This document shows positions 9,926 through 17,077 of a stretch of 21,426 bases of DNA, one piece after another; positions within the stretch are counted from its first letter, which is position 1; every line of letters begins with the position of its first letter. The position numbers and the translations under genes are program-made. The notes under the pieces were generated by a model, which was not told the DNA's origin, made no database searches, and saw only the letters and a program-made list of their open reading frames with translations. Source of the DNA: Myxococcales bacterium (GTDB lineage: Bacteria; Myxococcota; Polyangia; Polyangiales; Polyangiaceae); NCBI GenBank assembly GCA_020430865.1, contig JAGQIY010000378.1:1-21426 (forward strand), written 5' to 3'.

Positions 9926-10486
9926 ATGGAATCTCAGGCACAGCTCACACTAGTCGTCTTGGAAGAAGGCGCGATTTGGCCTGAGTGGCATGCGGCGTGT
10001 CAGTTCGTGTCGGCCCAGCCAGCGGACGCTCCCCCGGCGGTCATCGCCATCGCTCAGAGCCAGGGAGAAGCGGACAGCCGGTTCAGCGAACGCGTGAGCC
10101 GGCGCCTCAAGACCCTGCCCGCGGAGCTCTCGAAGCAGCGGGCTCGCCTCGCGCACGTCGTGCTCTCGACGGCTGACGTGCTGGAGGCTCCCGCCAAGTC
10201 GCGCATCGGGCTCGCGAAGCGTCTGGCTCAGGTCTGCGTCAGCGCGGGCGCTCGCTTCGTGCTAGCTGCGCCTCCTGGCTGCTCCGCCGCAGCTCAACGC
10301 GATCTCTTCGCTCTGGCCGGCGCACTGTGCGAGGTCCTCGGCTCTGCCTGCGATGTGTCCGTGAGCTTCGGACCGACCGAGACCGAGAGCCACGCTCGAC
10401 TCCGCGCGGCGCGTCCCAGCCTGCACGACTCGGCGGACCTCAATTTCCCTGAGGAATCGGACGTGCAGCGCGTATCCGTGCAGTGA
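9926..10486 (+). CDS. Conserved-looking protein of unknown function
   Basis: A 186-aa protein from the ATG at 9926 (a GTG at 9911 would add five residues); neither start has a strong ribosome binding site. I recognise no family. It reads as an alternating alpha/beta protein: beta-like LTLVVLEEG, APPAVIAIAQ, LAHVVLST and GARFVLAAPP alternate with helices such as RIGLAKRLAQVCVSAG and AAAQRDLFALAGALCEVLG, ending in a beta-strand DVSVSFG. This pattern suits a Rossmann-like or universal-stress-like fold, but no nucleotide loop is visible. There is no signal peptide or membrane segment, so it is probably cytoplasmic. It ends 7 bp from the convergent membrane protein gene. GC-rich third positions and the absence of a better competing frame support it as real. 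Confidence 0.65.
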   Translation: MESQAQLTLVVLEEGAIWPEWHAACQFVSAQPADAPPAVIAIAQSQGEADSRFSERVSRRLKTLPAELSKQRARLAHVVLSTADVLEAPAKSRIGLAKRLAQVCVSAGARFVLAAPPGCSAAAQRDLFALAGALCEVLGSACDVSVSFGPTETESHARLRAARPSLHDSADLNFPEESDVQRVSVQ

Positions 10487-10493
10487 TAGCGTC

Positions 10494-11048
10494 TCAGGCT
10501 CGCTCCGCGCTCGAGCGATGCAGAGGCACCTCGATGGCCACGTCCACGATGCCGCCGCGGAGGCCGACCCAGGCGTGATAGAGCAGCGACACGACGCCCC
10601 AGGTCAGCCCGAGCACAACACCTCCATCGATGATTCCGCGCCAGGGTTGGGGCACGTTGCGCACCAGCACCACCAGGATCACGATCATGCTGCTCACACC
10701 CCAGGCCGTGAGCAGACCGCGCTTGGTGGCGTGGAAGTACGCCATGCAGAACGCCGGCGCGAACAGCACGTGGAGTGGCCGCGGATTCGCTGCGAGGTGC
10801 AGGGCGCGGCCGACGACCTTGGGGCTGAACCGTTTCTGGAAACCGCGATAGCCCTCGGCGTAGGCGCTGACCAGCAACCAGCCCACGTACAAGGCCGCCT
10901 GGAGCTCGGTCAGGCTCCGCTCTCTGAGCGGCTCCCAGGCCAGCGGGGCAAGGCGATAGATGGCCTGGCTGAGGAACGCGACCACGCCCAAGACGCCCCA
11001 CAGCATGATGAGATAGGCGGTGAGGGTGCGCGGCCGCTCGGCGTTCAC
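10494..11048 (-). CDS. Predicted five-helix membrane protein of unknown function
   Basis: The frame extends up to 11138, but the segment before the GTG at 11048 looks non-coding (Arg/Ser-rich, no signal). With the GTG at 11048 the protein has 184 aa, and TATAAG lies exactly 6 bp upstream with no ribosome binding site, suggesting a leaderless mRNA. Five hydrophobic helices are visible: AYLIMLWGVLGVVAFL (about 11-28), ALYVGWLLVSAYAE, LHVLFAPAFCMAYF, WGVSSMIVILVVLV and IIDGGVVLGLTWGVVSLLYH, joined by short loops with Arg/Lys (for example QKRFSPKVVGRALHLAANPR). No enzyme or transporter motif is seen. It is divergent from the thiolase-like gene (122-bp spacer) and convergent with the upstream gene. 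Inner-membrane location is inferred. Confidence 0.7.
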   Translation of the reverse strand: MNAERPRTLTAYLIMLWGVLGVVAFLSQAIYRLAPLAWEPLRERSLTELQAALYVGWLLVSAYAEGYRGFQKRFSPKVVGRALHLAANPRPLHVLFAPAFCMAYFHATKRGLLTAWGVSSMIVILVVLVRNVPQPWRGIIDGGVVLGLTWGVVSLLYHAWVGLRGGIVDVAIEVPLHRSSAERA

Positions 11049-11054
11049 GTGGGG

Positions 11055-11060
11055 CTTATA
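11055..11060 (-). promoter_or_regulatory. -10 element TATAAG, leaderless context
   Basis: On the minus strand GGGCTATAAG is followed by CCCCAC and then the GTG at 11048. The 6-bp distance would put the transcription start at or next to the GTG. No good -35 is present. The GCTAT core matches the -10 candidates at 2500, 15708 and 21166. Confidence 0.45.
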
Positions 11061-11131
11061 GCCCGCATGGGAAGCGCTCGCCGCAACAACTTTGCCGCAT
11101 GGCCGCCGCTCCCCGCGGCTGCGTGGGTCAG

Positions 11132-11160
11132 TTGACACGTCGCGTTAGGATGCCTAACAG
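11132..11160 (+). promoter_or_regulatory. Promoter with embedded dyad GTTAGG-ATG-CCTAAC
   Basis: A consensus -35 TTGACA (11132-11137) is followed 17 bp later by a weak -10 TAACAG (11155-11160). The perfect dyad GTTAGG-ATG-CCTAAC (11144-11158) fills the spacer and overlaps the -10. A repressor or activator dimer bound there would directly control the thiolase-like/FadJ-like operon starting at 11170. An alternative -10, TAGGAT (11146-11151), lies inside the dyad but is wrongly spaced from TTGACA. Confidence 0.5.
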
Positions 11161-11169
11161 TAGTCGGTC

Positions 11170-12225
11170 ATGGCGAAGCAACCCCTCGCTGAGCCGCTGG
11201 CCGTGGTCGCCGGTCTGCGGACTCCTTTCGTGCGCGCGGGGGGGGCCTTGGACAGCGTGGACGCGGAGACGCTGCTGGGAGGTGTGCTGAGCGAGCTGCT
11301 CGAGCGCGCCGAGCTGGCCAGCGGAGCGCTCCAGCTCCTCGTGCTCAGCCTCGAGGCAGAGGATGCCCTCGGTCTCGACGCTCGGGAGGTCTTGCGGCGC
11401 TCGGTTTGTGCTCCTGATGTTGCCGTGCGGCAATATTTGCCCGGCGCGCAGGATGACCTGCAGGCCCTGGATTCGCTGGTCGAGGCGCTCCAGAGCGGTG
11501 GCGTAGGCGTGGGCGCGTTGCTCGGCGCTCGGCTCCACCACAGAGGTGCGCCGGAGCGCCTGTGGTGGCGACTCTGGGACGCGATCTGGGGTCTCCGTGG
11601 CTCACTCGTGCGCGCCATGGGTCGTGCGGAGCGGCACTTCGAGGTCCAGGAAGCGTTGCGTAGCTACGGCCTGGCTGCGCGCGCATGGGGCGAAGGTCGC
11701 TTCGAGGACCAGGTCATGCCTGTCGTGGTACCTCGGGGTAACGAGTTGGTGGTCGAGGACGAGCTGCGCAAACAACTCCGAGAAGAGACAGCGAAGAGCT
11801 TCGGCGTGGCTGGGCTGCTACTGGCTACGAGCGCCGAGGTCGAAGCGCGCGCTCTCTCTCCTCTGGGCTGGATGCGTTCGATGGCGAGCGAGAGCATCGC
11901 CCCCACGGACGCAGCCTTGGCTGAGTTTGCGCTGGAGGTGCTCGAGGGCCGGGAGCCCCTGCTGGTGGAGCTGACCCACACACCGGGCTACGCGGAGGCG
12001 TTGAAGCGAGGCCTGCTCGCGGGCGGGGTCGAGTGGCTGGAGGTGGCGGATCGTCTGAACGTGACTGGCGACAGCGTCGCGTTCGGTGACGCGGGATGCG
12101 CGACGTTTCCGCGTCAGATCACCCAGCTCCTGCATGAGCTGAGGCGCCGCGGTGGTGGTGTCGGTTTGTGCTTGTTCGGGGGGGAGAGGGCGACCACCGC
12201 GATGGCCCTGGAGGTGTCGCGATGA
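11170..12225 (+). CDS. Degenerate thiolase (FadI-like), probably catalytically inactive
   Basis: 351 aa against about 390-440 for active thiolases. Family features: N-terminal AVVAGLRTPFVRAGGAL (11-27); MGRAERHFEVQEALRSYGLA (150-169) followed by GRFEDQVMPVV, the thiolase mid-region; and the C-terminal NVTGDSVAFGDAG, then HELRRRGGGVGLCLFGGE. Missing: the nucleophilic Cys of the N-x-C-A-S-G loop (here VRQYLPGAQ, around residue 90), the HEAFA-type catalytic motif, and the GHP His (GDA, Asp307). A Cys near the C terminus (Cys334) is kept, but its CxG context is changed. Family knowledge: without the first Cys and the GHP His, neither thiolysis nor Claisen condensation can proceed. The frame is intact, and the stop overlaps the start of the FadJ-like gene by 4 bp, the usual fadI-fadJ order. 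A structural or acyl-CoA-binding role is an inference. No clear ribosome binding site precedes the ATG; the transcript may be nearly leaderless. Confidence 0.85.
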   Translation: MAKQPLAEPLAVVAGLRTPFVRAGGALDSVDAETLLGGVLSELLERAELASGALQLLVLSLEAEDALGLDAREVLRRSVCAPDVAVRQYLPGAQDDLQALDSLVEALQSGGVGVGALLGARLHHRGAPERLWWRLWDAIWGLRGSLVRAMGRAERHFEVQEALRSYGLAARAWGEGRFEDQVMPVVVPRGNELVVEDELRKQLREETAKSFGVAGLLLATSAEVEARALSPLGWMRSMASESIAPTDAALAEFALEVLEGREPLLVELTHTPGYAEALKRGLLAGGVEWLEVADRLNVTGDSVAFGDAGCATFPRQITQLLHELRRRGGGVGLCLFGGERATTAMALEVSR

Positions 12226-14156
12226 GCTCCGCGCAGCCGCGCACGGTGGAGTCCCCCGACTCCGTCGGTCCCGCCGTGCGTCTGGACGGCGGCGCGATGG
12301 AGGTGGTGCTCGGCCCTGAGTTCGAGCTACTCGATGGCGCTCATGCGGGCGAGCTCCTCGCGCGCGTCGAGCTGTGCGAGCAGGCGAAGGTCAGCGGACT
12401 CGTGGTGAGGTTCTGCGCCTCGCCAGCGCCGCCGCTGCTCGACGTGGAGCGGCTGGACAGCTTCTCCAGCCGTGGACAGGCGGAGGCTGCGCTCGGCGAG
12501 GCGGAGCGCCTGGTTGCTCGTCTACGGGACACGGCCTTGCGGACGGTCGCGGTCGTCGAGCGGGAGCTGCGCGGTCCCAACCTGGAGCTGGCCCTTGCCT
12601 GTCAGCGGGTCCTCGTGGCCCCCGCGCTGCGCGTGGGCCTGGACGGAGCGACCTTGGGCGTGGTGCCGGCGCTTGGAGGTGTCGGTGCGCTGGTGCTCCG
12701 GCTGGGAGCCTTGGGCGCGCTCGAGCATCTGCTCCACGGACAACTGATCGCGGGAGAGGTCGCCGCGGAGCTGGGCCTGGTCGATGGCTGCCTGCCGGTG
12801 GACGCGCTAGTCGGTACCGCGAGGCAATGGATCCGCAGGCCGCGTCTGGAGCGTCTAGGGGTCCTGCGTCACTGGCTCCGCGGACACGCGCGGCTGCCGC
12901 CGCGCGGGTATCCGGTGGACGCACGCAGCGACGTCGCTCAGGCGCTGCACGGTCTGGTGCGGAGCGCGTTCTGGAGTCGTGACCCACGAAGAGCCTCCGA
13001 CGCCGCGTTTCGGTGCTTCTCACGCCTGGTGTGCGGGGAGCAGAGCGCGGCCCTGAGAGGTCTCGCTCGAGTGCTCGAGGAGCGGGCCCCAAGCGCTGGC
13101 GCTCCCCCACGCCTGGCGTTGATCGGTGGCGGACGCGTTGGCTCGGAGCTCGCGCGGCGGAGCCTGCTGGCTGGTGGCGTCGTGCGACTGATGGAGCGAG
13201 ACGAGACTGGCTTGCTGCGTGGCGTGCGTCGGGTCCATGAGCAGCTGCGGCGAGCCGGGCTGGACGGCGTTTCCCTCGAGCGTGCGATGGGGCACATGAC
13301 CCACACCGCGGAGCTCACACGGCTGGGCAGCTTCGAAGTGGTCATCGAGGCGATCGCGGAGGAGGCGGTGGTCAAGCGCAGGCTGCTCGAGCAGGTGGCC
13401 ACCCACCTGCTGCGGTCCTCGTCGGAAGCGACGCTGGTGACCACCAGCAGCACTCTAGAACTCAGCCGTCTCGCCTCTGGCAGTGTGGGTCGGGTGCCGC
13501 TCGTGGGCCTGCACCTGGGACTCGTGCATGAGCGCGCCTACGTCGAGCTGGTGAGCGGCGAACCAACGGCGACGATGACCATCGGTCGCGTCCTGAGCGC
13601 GCTCGGCTACCGCGTGGTTCCGGTGGCCGACGTGGCGCCGGGCCTCTGCCTGCGCCTGGTCACGGCGTTCATCGTGGAGGCGCTCGAGCTTGGGCGTGAA
13701 GGCTACGCGCTGTCGGACGTGGATCTGGCGGCGCGTAACTGGGGATTCGAGCTGGGGCCATCCCAGCTGCTGGACCGGCTTGGGCAGCGCACGTTCTCGG
13801 ACCTGGTGGCCGTCGGATTTCTCCGTTCCTCCCGCCGCTTCCCCGCGCCTGCGCGTCTGGAGGCGTTGCTCGAAGCACAACCGAGGCGGCGCCGCTGGTC
13901 GCGGTTGGCAACCCCGGTGCCCGTCGAGCGGCTGGTGCTGCGTCTGGTGGAGGAAGCCCGAGCGGCCCTGCAAGAGGGCGTCGTGGCGCGCGCCGAGTTG
14001 GCGGACCTCGCGGCGGTTTGGGGCATGGGGTTCCCGGCGTATCGCGGGGGCCCACTGAGCTATGCGGCGCGGCTCGGCGAGCAGAAAGTGCAGCGTCGGC
14101 TGAGTCGACTGGCGACGCTCCATGGGCCGCGCTTCGAGCCGAACGTCGTGCTCTAG
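12222..14156 (+). CDS. Degenerate FadJ/FadB-like multifunctional beta-oxidation protein
   Basis: 644 aa against about 715 in FadJ. A crotonase-type domain (about 20-210) has LELALACQRVLVA (Glu122, matching the first hydratase Glu) and GLDGATLGVVPALGGVGALV, where the second catalytic Glu of the PEVxLG motif is replaced (Gly142). Residues 296-480 form the 3-hydroxyacyl-CoA dehydrogenase Rossmann domain: LALIGGGRVGSELARRSLLA keeps GxGxxG (302-307), and FEVVIEAIAEEAVVKRRLLE and GLHLGLVHERAYVEL keep the catalytic His431 and probably Glu442; the catalytic Asn of PGFxVNR is lost (PGLCLRL, Arg478). The C-terminal domains end with the typical GMGFPAYRGGPLSYAARLG, then RLATLHGPRF. It overlaps the thiolase-like gene by 4 bp (ATGA), so translation is coupled and a complex is likely. 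NAD binding may persist, but full hydratase/dehydrogenase activity is doubtful. It is not a decayed pseudogene: the frame is complete and domain boundaries are preserved. Confidence 0.88.
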   Translation: MSSAQPRTVESPDSVGPAVRLDGGAMEVVLGPEFELLDGAHAGELLARVELCEQAKVSGLVVRFCASPAPPLLDVERLDSFSSRGQAEAALGEAERLVARLRDTALRTVAVVERELRGPNLELALACQRVLVAPALRVGLDGATLGVVPALGGVGALVLRLGALGALEHLLHGQLIAGEVAAELGLVDGCLPVDALVGTARQWIRRPRLERLGVLRHWLRGHARLPPRGYPVDARSDVAQALHGLVRSAFWSRDPRRASDAAFRCFSRLVCGEQSAALRGLARVLEERAPSAGAPPRLALIGGGRVGSELARRSLLAGGVVRLMERDETGLLRGVRRVHEQLRRAGLDGVSLERAMGHMTHTAELTRLGSFEVVIEAIAEEAVVKRRLLEQVATHLLRSSSEATLVTTSSTLELSRLASGSVGRVPLVGLHLGLVHERAYVELVSGEPTATMTIGRVLSALGYRVVPVADVAPGLCLRLVTAFIVEALELGREGYALSDVDLAARNWGFELGPSQLLDRLGQRTFSDLVAVGFLRSSRRFPAPARLEALLEAQPRRRRWSRLATPVPVERLVLRLVEEARAALQEGVVARAELADLAAVWGMGFPAYRGGPLSYAARLGEQKVQRRLSRLATLHGPRFEPNVVL

Positions 14157-14245
14157 TGTTCTTCTCCGCTCCTGGAGCCGCTCGCTGCGCCCTCCCCCCA
14201 AACAAACTCCTCAAGGGACGACCTACGCAACCGATCTCCAAGGAC

Positions 14246-15643
14246 ATGGTGGTCCCTTGCGTGGCGTTGGTGGACGAGGACCCGCTTTCGCGGGAGTTGC
14301 TCAGGTTGTGGCTCGAGGCCACGGGTTATGACGTCCTGGAGCTCGCCTCGGCGGCGGAGTTGCTCGCTCGACCCGTCTTGCCGGACATCTACTGCATCAG
14401 CCTCACCCTGCCGGATACCACTGGCGACGCACTCATCGGCGCGCTGAGGAGCCGAGACCCCGACCGCCCGGCGCTGCTCATCAGCTCGCTCCCCGCGCCA
14501 GACGCCAGCGCTCGCGCGCTGGGTTGCGGCGCCTACGACACCCTCGCCAAGCCGCTGTGTCGAGAACAAGTCTTGCTCCGCGTACGCCGTGCGGTGGAGG
14601 TCTGGCAGCTGAAGTCCCGCGTGCGGGCAGTCTGCGGTGCCGCGGACTTGCCTCCCGCGCTGTGGGGTCGCAGCCCGGCGGTCAAGAACCTGTTGACCGA
14701 AGTTGACGTACAAATCCACGGAGAAACTCCCGTTTTGTTGATAGGCGAGGCGGGGAGCGGGCGTGCCGCACTGGCTCGCTTCATTCACGTGCGAGGCCCG
14801 AGGTCTGGGCAAGCGTTCGTGACCTTCAGCTGCGCGGAGCTGCCTCCGAGCCGTCACTTCGAGGAGCTCTTTGGAGACGAGCAAGGCTCGGCGGATAGCC
14901 TGTTCGCCCGCGCGTCGGGTGGTGTGCTGTTCATTCACGACGTCGGCTGGCTCGCGGCCGAGGCGCAGCAAGAGCTGGCGGATGCGCTGGCCACGGAGCC
15001 AGCGCCTCGGAGCTCGAAGCGTCCCAGCGGTGGCTGGCGGGCGGCAGCAGACGTGTCTGCTCAGATCGTGCCCTTCGAGCGCCGCGCGCTGCCTCGGCTC
15101 GTGTGTAGCAGCAGCGTGGAGCTCTCCGTGCTGGCGCGCACGGGGCAGCTGTGTGAGCCGCTGGCGGCGTTGCTCGGGGGACCCTCGCTGGTGCTCCCGC
15201 CGCTGCGCGAGCGCGCCGACGACATCCCCGAGCTCCTGTCGTACTGGGTGCGGCGCCTCGCCCTCGACACCGGGAGGTCTCCGCCGCGCGTCTCTGCGAG
15301 CGCGCTCGAGGCGCTGCTGGCCTATGGCTGGCCTGGCAACGTGCACGAGCTGAGTCAAGTGGTGCAGCGGGCGATCCTCGCCAGTGACGGTTCGAGCATC
15401 AAGCTCTCGGATCTACCCGTTGCCGTAAGGCAATCATTCGAGGAGGTGGAGCGTGAGAGTGGCCTGTTCGAACCCGCGTCGAACGACGACGTCGTGCCCT
15501 TGCGGGAGCTGGAGCGGCGCGCCATTGCTCACGCGTTGAAGGCCGCCGAGGGCAACGTCGGTCACGCGGCGCGGCTCTTGGGCATCGGACGGGCGACGCT
15601 GTATCGACGACTGGCGGAGCAGAGCTCCAGCAAGGCGAGCTGA
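14246..15643 (+). CDS. Degenerate NtrC-family regulator (pseudo-receiver, AAA+ without GAFTGA, Fis HTH)
   Basis: The frame is open from 14018, but family homology starts at the ATG at 14246 (465 aa; AGGA just upstream favours this or the GTG three bases later). Residues 5-118 are a receiver fold: acidic VDED (9-12) and Lys102 are kept, but the phospho-acceptor Asp is replaced by Ser52 (IYCISLTLPD). Residues 138-375 match the sigma-54 AAA+ domain (WGRSPAVKNLL, PLRERADDIPELL, GWPGNVHELSQVV), yet Walker A is GEAGSGRA with Arg173 for Lys, Walker B reads LFIHDVG with His in place of Asp, the GAFTGA loop is absent (GSADSL, 214-219) and the FRxDLYYRL arginine-finger segment is lost. A Fis-type helix-turn-helix closes the protein (424-458, GNVGHAARLLGIGRATLYRR). 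It probably binds DNA and acts without sigma-54 contact or ATP turnover, perhaps as a repressor or a TyrR/HupR-like factor. It lies 89 bp after the FadJ-like gene and before the acyl-CoA dehydrogenase. Confidence 0.88.
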   Translation: MVVPCVALVDEDPLSRELLRLWLEATGYDVLELASAAELLARPVLPDIYCISLTLPDTTGDALIGALRSRDPDRPALLISSLPAPDASARALGCGAYDTLAKPLCREQVLLRVRRAVEVWQLKSRVRAVCGAADLPPALWGRSPAVKNLLTEVDVQIHGETPVLLIGEAGSGRAALARFIHVRGPRSGQAFVTFSCAELPPSRHFEELFGDEQGSADSLFARASGGVLFIHDVGWLAAEAQQELADALATEPAPRSSKRPSGGWRAAADVSAQIVPFERRALPRLVCSSSVELSVLARTGQLCEPLAALLGGPSLVLPPLRERADDIPELLSYWVRRLALDTGRSPPRVSASALEALLAYGWPGNVHELSQVVQRAILASDGSSIKLSDLPVAVRQSFEEVERESGLFEPASNDDVVPLRELERRAIAHALKAAEGNVGHAARLLGIGRATLYRRLAEQSSSKAS

Positions 15644-15704
15644 ACCTTCTGGATCGTCGCTCCAGCTGGCTGGCGCCGGCGGATCCTCGAACGCGCCACG
15701 ACTT

Positions 15705-15713
15705 TGCTATCCT
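15705..15713 (+). promoter_or_regulatory. Extended -10 promoter (TGC-TATCCT)
   Basis: TATCCT at 15708-15713 is preceded by TGC and followed by GGGCC, nearly the same as the element at 2497-2505. It lies 40 bp before the GTG at 15754. No clear -35 is present. This suggests that the acyl-CoA dehydrogenase has its own promoter rather than reading through from the regulator gene. Confidence 0.5.
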
Positions 15714-15753
15714 GGGCCATCGCGGCCGGTTGAACCGCGAGAAGGAGCCCAGC

Positions 15754-16899
15754 GTGAAGCGAAGCCTGCTGAGTGAAGAACACCAGATTTTCGAGCGAGC
15801 CTTTCGCACGTTCATCGAGCGCGAGGTGATGCCCAAGCAGAGCGGCTGGGCGGAGCGAGGAATGGTGGATCGCGAGACCTGGCTGGCTGCAGGCGCGGGC
15901 GGGTTCCTGTGCCCTTGGCTCGAAGAAGAGCACGGCGGCGCGGGGGGCGACTTCATCCACTCCGCGATCGTGATCGAGCAACTCGCGCGCGCCTACGAGT
16001 CGGGCTTCGCGATGGGGCTCCACAGCGACATCGTCACGCCCTATATCCACGAGTTTGGCAGTCCCGAGCAGAAGCAGCGCTACCTCCCAGGGTGCGCGAG
16101 CGGCGAAGTGATCACGGCGATCGCGATGACCGAGCCCGGCACGGGCTCCGATCTGAACGGCATCCAGACCAGCGCGGTGAAGGACGGCGATTCCTACGTG
16201 ATCAACGGTTCGAAGACGTTCATCTCGAATGGCATCCTCTGCGATGTCTGCATCGTCGCAGCCAAGACCGACCTGGATCCGTCGAATCGCCATCAGGCTC
16301 TCTCACTTTTCCTTGTGGATTCTGGAACCAAGGGCTTCGTCAAGGGGCAGAAGCTCAAGAAGATGGGCATGGCCAGCCAGGACACCTCGGAGCTCCACTT
16401 CGAGGACTGTCGAGTGCCTGCGAGCGCCCTGCTCGGCGAAGAAGGCATGGGCTTCTTGATGCTGACGCGGAAGCTCCAGCAGGAGCGCCTGGTGGTCGCG
16501 ATTGGTTCGCAGGCCAGCGCCGAGCAGGTCCTCGCGGATACGCTGACCTACGTCAAGGAGCGCACCGCCTTCGGGAAGCCACTGAGCAAGTTCCAGAACA
16601 CCAAGTTCAAGCTCGCCGAGTGCGCCACGGAGGTCGAAGTCGGTCGGGCGTTCCTCGATCGTCTGATCGCGGATCACGTGGCCGGGGAGCACCTGGTCAA
16701 GGAGTGCTCGATGGCCAAGCTGTGGCAAACCGAGATGCTCGGTCGCGTCGTTGACGAGTGCCTGCAGCTCTTCGGTGGCTACGGTTACATGCTGGAGTAC
16801 CCGGTGACGCGCGCGTACATGGACGCCCGTGTGCAGCGCATCTTCGCCGGCACGAACGAGATCATGAAGGTGATCATCGCGCAGCAGCTCGGCCTCTAG
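15754..16899 (+). CDS. Acyl-CoA dehydrogenase, long-chain (LCAD) type
   Basis: Oxidises acyl-CoA to trans-2-enoyl-CoA with FAD and passes electrons to ETF, the first step of beta-oxidation. The GTG at 15754 (381 aa) is chosen because AAGGAG lies 6 bases upstream; an upstream TTG at 15730 lacks this. Features: an N-terminal helical domain; AIAMTEPGTGSDLNGIQTSA (FAD/substrate loop); the beta-domain INGSKTFISNGILCDV; HFEDCRVPASALLGEEGMGF; and a C-terminal domain with YVKERTAFGKPLSKFQNTKF, LQLFGGYGYMLEYPVTRAYM and RIFAGTNEIMKVII. The MCAD-position Glu is absent (AGTNEI instead of EGTSQI), but Glu244 in LQQERLVVAI sits at the catalytic position used by LCAD and isovaleryl-CoA dehydrogenase, so the enzyme looks active. 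It stands out against the catalytically degenerate fadI/fadJ-like genes just upstream. Substrate chain length cannot be fixed from sequence. Confidence 0.95.
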   Translation: MKRSLLSEEHQIFERAFRTFIEREVMPKQSGWAERGMVDRETWLAAGAGGFLCPWLEEEHGGAGGDFIHSAIVIEQLARAYESGFAMGLHSDIVTPYIHEFGSPEQKQRYLPGCASGEVITAIAMTEPGTGSDLNGIQTSAVKDGDSYVINGSKTFISNGILCDVCIVAAKTDLDPSNRHQALSLFLVDSGTKGFVKGQKLKKMGMASQDTSELHFEDCRVPASALLGEEGMGFLMLTRKLQQERLVVAIGSQASAEQVLADTLTYVKERTAFGKPLSKFQNTKFKLAECATEVEVGRAFLDRLIADHVAGEHLVKECSMAKLWQTEMLGRVVDECLQLFGGYGYMLEYPVTRAYMDARVQRIFAGTNEIMKVIIAQQLGL

Positions 16900-16929
16900 C
16901 GTCCTGTCTCCAAGGTTCGCTGCAAGCCT

Positions 16930-16947
16930 CGCCCGCCCCTGCGGGCG
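16930..16947 (+). terminator. GC-rich hairpin after acyl-CoA dehydrogenase gene
   Basis: Perfect 7-bp stem CGCCCGC-CCCT-GCGGGCG starting 31 bp after the stop codon, without a T-run. It is a plausible U-less terminator separating this gene from the TonB-dependent receptor gene. Confidence 0.45.
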
Positions 16948-17077
16948 CGGGCGTTGAACCGATCGTCGCTCTGGAAAGCGCAGGTTCTCAGCAGCCTGCT
17001 GGAGGAGGCCCAGCTTGCCGCGGCGCTCCCGCTCGCGCTAGACGGCAGAGGCGCGCTCGCTGGGCGCGAGGCTGCTC

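Noticed and set aside
14018..14245. Extension of the NtrC-like frame into the FadJ-like gene
   Set aside because: It overlaps conserved FadJ C-terminal coding in another frame; receiver homology begins right after 14246.
15420..15433. Palindrome TTGCC-GTAA-GGCAA
   Set aside because: Lies inside the NtrC-like coding sequence between the AAA+ and HTH regions; a 5-bp arm is expected by chance and no promoter is near.
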